Shown here: one piece after another, positions 62,361-64,000 of the stretch
Layout of the letters: each line of letters starts with the position of its first letter
Numbering within the stretch: the stretch's first letter is position 1
From: Halomonas cupida
GTDB lineage: Bacteria; Pseudomonadota; Gammaproteobacteria; Pseudomonadales; Halomonadaceae
NCBI RefSeq assembly: GCF_900142755.1
Contig: NZ_FRCA01000006.1
Location: 124,001-188,000, forward strand
Reading direction: 5' to 3'
Length of the DNA stretch: 64,000 nucleotides
Notes under the pieces: model-generated
The model's database searches: none
The model's input: only the letters and a program-made list of their open reading frames with translations
What the model was told of the DNA's origin: nothing
Position numbers and translations under genes: made by a program

Positions 62361-63714
62361 AGGCAGAGGGCTCCAGTTCATGGCGTGACAGCAACTTGTA
62401 GAAGTCAGTGCGGTTGCGCCCGGCAATTCGTGCCGCCTGAGTGACGTTGCCCTCGGTAATCTTCAGTACCTTGACCAGATAACTGCGCTCGAAACCGGCA
62501 CGGGCATCATTGAAGGTCGGCAGCGCGCTCTCCTCCGCCACCAGCGCCTGAGCGACCAGGGCTTCGGGAATCATCGGTGCGCTGGACAGCGCCACACACT
62601 GCTCGACGACGTTGACCAACTGGCGCACGTTGCCCGGCCAGGCGCTGGTCGCCAGCAGGTTCATGGCTTCGGGCGAGAAGCCCTTGACGAACGGCTTGTG
62701 ACGCGAGGCCGCCTGGGCAACGAGGTGCTTGACCAGCAACGGCACGTCCTCGGCGCGATCCTTGAGTGGCGGCAGCTTGAGGTTGACCACATTGAGGCGG
62801 TAGTACAGATCCTCACGGAACTCGCCTTCATGCATGGCCAGATCAAGATCTCGATGGGTCGCCGACAATACGCGAACGTCCACCGGTACCGATGATGTCG
62901 AGCCCAGCGGTCGGACCTGACGTTCCTGCAGCACACGCAACAGCTTGACCTGCAGCGCCAACGGCATGTCGCCGATCTCGTCGAGGAACAGGGTACCGCC
63001 ATCGGCCGCCTGGAACAGGCCACCATGCTCGCTGATGGCTCCCGTGAAGGCTCCGCGAGCATGACCAAACAATTCGCTTTCCAGCAGTTGCTCCGGCAGT
63101 GCACCGCAGTTGATCGCCACAAAGGGCTTGTCGGCACGCGAACTGGCCTTGTGAATGGCGTTGGCCAGCAGCTCCTTGCCGGAGCCGGAGGGGCCGGTGA
63201 TCAATACGCTGACATCAGAGCCGGCCACCATGCGTGCCTGCTCGAGGATGCGCTCCATCTCGGGGCTGCGAGTAATGATCTCTTCCCGCCAGCTGTCATC
63301 ACCTTCACCACTGCCGGACAGGTGTGCCAGTGCATCATCGATGGCGCTGAAAAGCTCATCACGATCCACCGGCTTGGTCAGGAAGCTGAATACCCCTTGA
63401 CGGGTAGCGCTCACCGCATCGGGAATCGACCCGTGAGCCGTCAGAATGATGACCGGAAGGCCCGGCATGCGCCGCTGAATTTCCTGAAACAGCGCCATGC
63501 CGTCCATTTCATCCATACGCAGATCCGACAACACCAGGTCGGGACGGTTTTCTTCCAGACGCTTGACGGCGTCACGTCCGGTTTCCGCAGTGGTCACACG
63601 ATAACCACGGCTTTCCAGACGCATGCCCAGCAACTTGAGTAGGCTGGCATCGTCATCGACCAGCAGGATGTGGGCCGAAGTTCTGGCGCTCGGGGTCGTT
63701 GCGACTTGCTTCAT
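62323..63714 (-). CDS. glrR: Sigma-54-dependent response regulator GlrR (QseF)
   Basis: A 463-residue enhancer-binding regulator. Domains: receiver (about residues 15-125) with the phosphorylation pocket [12 protein letters not shown]; an AAA+ sigma-54 activation domain with the P-loop [10 protein letters not shown], the sigma-54 contact loop GAFTGA, and [23 protein letters not shown]; and a C-terminal Fis-type HTH ([21 protein letters not shown]). GlrR with the GlrK kinase controls glmY small RNAs and envelope genes in enterics. The glrK gene is not visible in this window; a glrG/qseG-like gene lies upstream. Confidence 0.93.
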   Translation of the reverse strand: MKQVATTPSARTSAHILLVDDDASLLKLLGMRLESRGYRVTTAETGRDAVKRLEENRPDLVLSDLRMDEMDGMALFQEIQRRMPGLPVIILTAHGSIPDAVSATRQGVFSFLTKPVDRDELFSAIDDALAHLSGSGEGDDSWREEIITRSPEMERILEQARMVAGSDVSVLITGPSGSGKELLANAIHKASSRADKPFVAINCGALPEQLLESELFGHARGAFTGAISEHGGLFQAADGGTLFLDEIGDMPLALQVKLLRVLQERQVRPLGSTSSVPVDVRVLSATHRDLDLAMHEGEFREDLYYRLNVVNLKLPPLKDRAEDVPLLVKHLVAQAASRHKPFVKGFSPEAMNLLATSAWPGNVRQLVNVVEQCVALSSAPMIPEALVAQALVAEESALPTFNDARAGFERSYLVKVLKITEGNVTQAARIAGRNRTDFYKLLSRHELEPSAFKPGTQAGALPH

Positions 63715-63733
63715 CTCGGATTCTCCACAGGCT

Positions 63734-64000
63734 CTACTCCACCTGTTGACGCAGGTTGATACTCTGTTCGATCGCGGTCATGGCTTCGAGCTTGTCGGCA
63801 AGAGCCTGATTTTCTTCCGTCAAGCGAGCCACTTCGCTCCGCTCCTGGCCAACGCGCTGCAGGGATTTTCGACGTCCTTCCAGTTCATTCAGCCAATAAC
63901 GGAACAAGGGTTGCAGTTCACTGGGTGCAGCTTGCAGATCGGCCTTGTAGAGCTCCGATGCCTGATCCCATTGGGATTCGCTGCCCCAACTCATGACCAC
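63734..64000 (-). CDS. C-terminal part of a GlrG/QseG-like protein (partial)
   Basis: The last 88 codons of a gene that continues beyond the right edge. The visible part is helical and charged (GSESQWDQASELYKADL, LNELEGRRKSLQRVGQERSE, EENQALADKLEAMTAIEQSI), which fits the C-terminal coiled coil of the QseG/GlrG lipoproteins. QseG lies between the kinase GlrK and the regulator GlrR in E. coli and in other gammaproteobacteria, and the gene here is in that position directly upstream of glrR. Without the N-terminus the lipobox cannot be checked. Confidence 0.65.
   Translation of the reverse strand: MVMSWGSESQWDQASELYKADLQAAPSELQPLFRYWLNELEGRRKSLQRVGQERSEVARLTEENQALADKLEAMTAIEQSINLRQQVE

Overview
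The window reads as chromosomal DNA of a Halomonas-type gammaproteobacterium (Halomonadaceae). This rests on gene content and order (purL/mltF/tadA, guaB-guaA near xseA, glrR), a BCCT osmolyte transporter end, a tripartite tricarboxylate transporter with its own two-component system, several c-di-GMP enzymes, and a visibly GC-rich host background. The genus is an inference from family resemblance; no database search was run.

Layout. 1-20.4 kb is mostly core: the end of a BCCT carrier, purL (-), mltF (+), a membrane diguanylate cyclase, tadA (-), tesB (+), a small monooxygenase, a ZntB-like channel, a PAS-GGDEF-EAL protein, a YeeN-type regulator, a second diguanylate cyclase, an NlpE-META lipoprotein, a DUF4399 protein, two poorly known small genes and a heme-site-lacking bacterioferritin. 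20.6-29.9 kb holds an alkaline phosphatase, an MFS carrier and a 5.9-kb block (TauE/SafE exporter, AraC regulator, SnoaL-like protein, YbfB-type MFS, LysR, nitronate monooxygenase) bounded by a direct repeat made of the monooxygenase gene's 3' end. 30.0-35.6 kb is a periplasmic thiol module, dsbD-dsbE-dsbG, convergent with a two-component system resembling the copper-responsive DsbRS of Pseudomonas. 36-41.7 kb holds a metallo-hydrolase with a GlxA-type regulator, rlmA, a GNAT enzyme and an FAD monooxygenase.

41.8-49.8 kb is an accessory, partly AT-rich island next to the 3' end of guaA, a position often used by genomic islands. It carries a hipB antitoxin with a broken hipA, a HicA-like/HTH two-gene module, a 40-codon gene with its own ribosome site and terminator, a large SMC-like ATPase with a zinc hook and RloC/PrrC-like C-terminal residues, an IS110 transposase remnant, and a small membrane protein coupled to a PcfJ-domain protein. 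These look like defence and toxin-antitoxin functions.

49.8-64 kb returns to core genes: guaA, guaB, xseA, glrR and the end of a glrG/qseG-like gene. A citrate/tricarboxylate-type cluster is inserted between guaB and xseA: a lone solute-binding protein, tctE, tctD, then divergent tctC-tctB-tctA and an AbrB-family membrane protein.

Two non-coding themes stand out. First, a 173-bp element occurs three times (14.55, 35.81 and 59.53 kb). It folds into five consecutive hairpins and has TA-flanked imperfect inverted termini, so it looks like a MITE. Second, short tandem-repeat arrays with different units lie in the leaders of many genes (the diguanylate cyclase at 5.8 kb, tadA, dsbG, dsbR, guaA, tctC, xseA). 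The arrays upstream of dsbD and dsbR share a 10-base motif that could be the operator of the response regulator.
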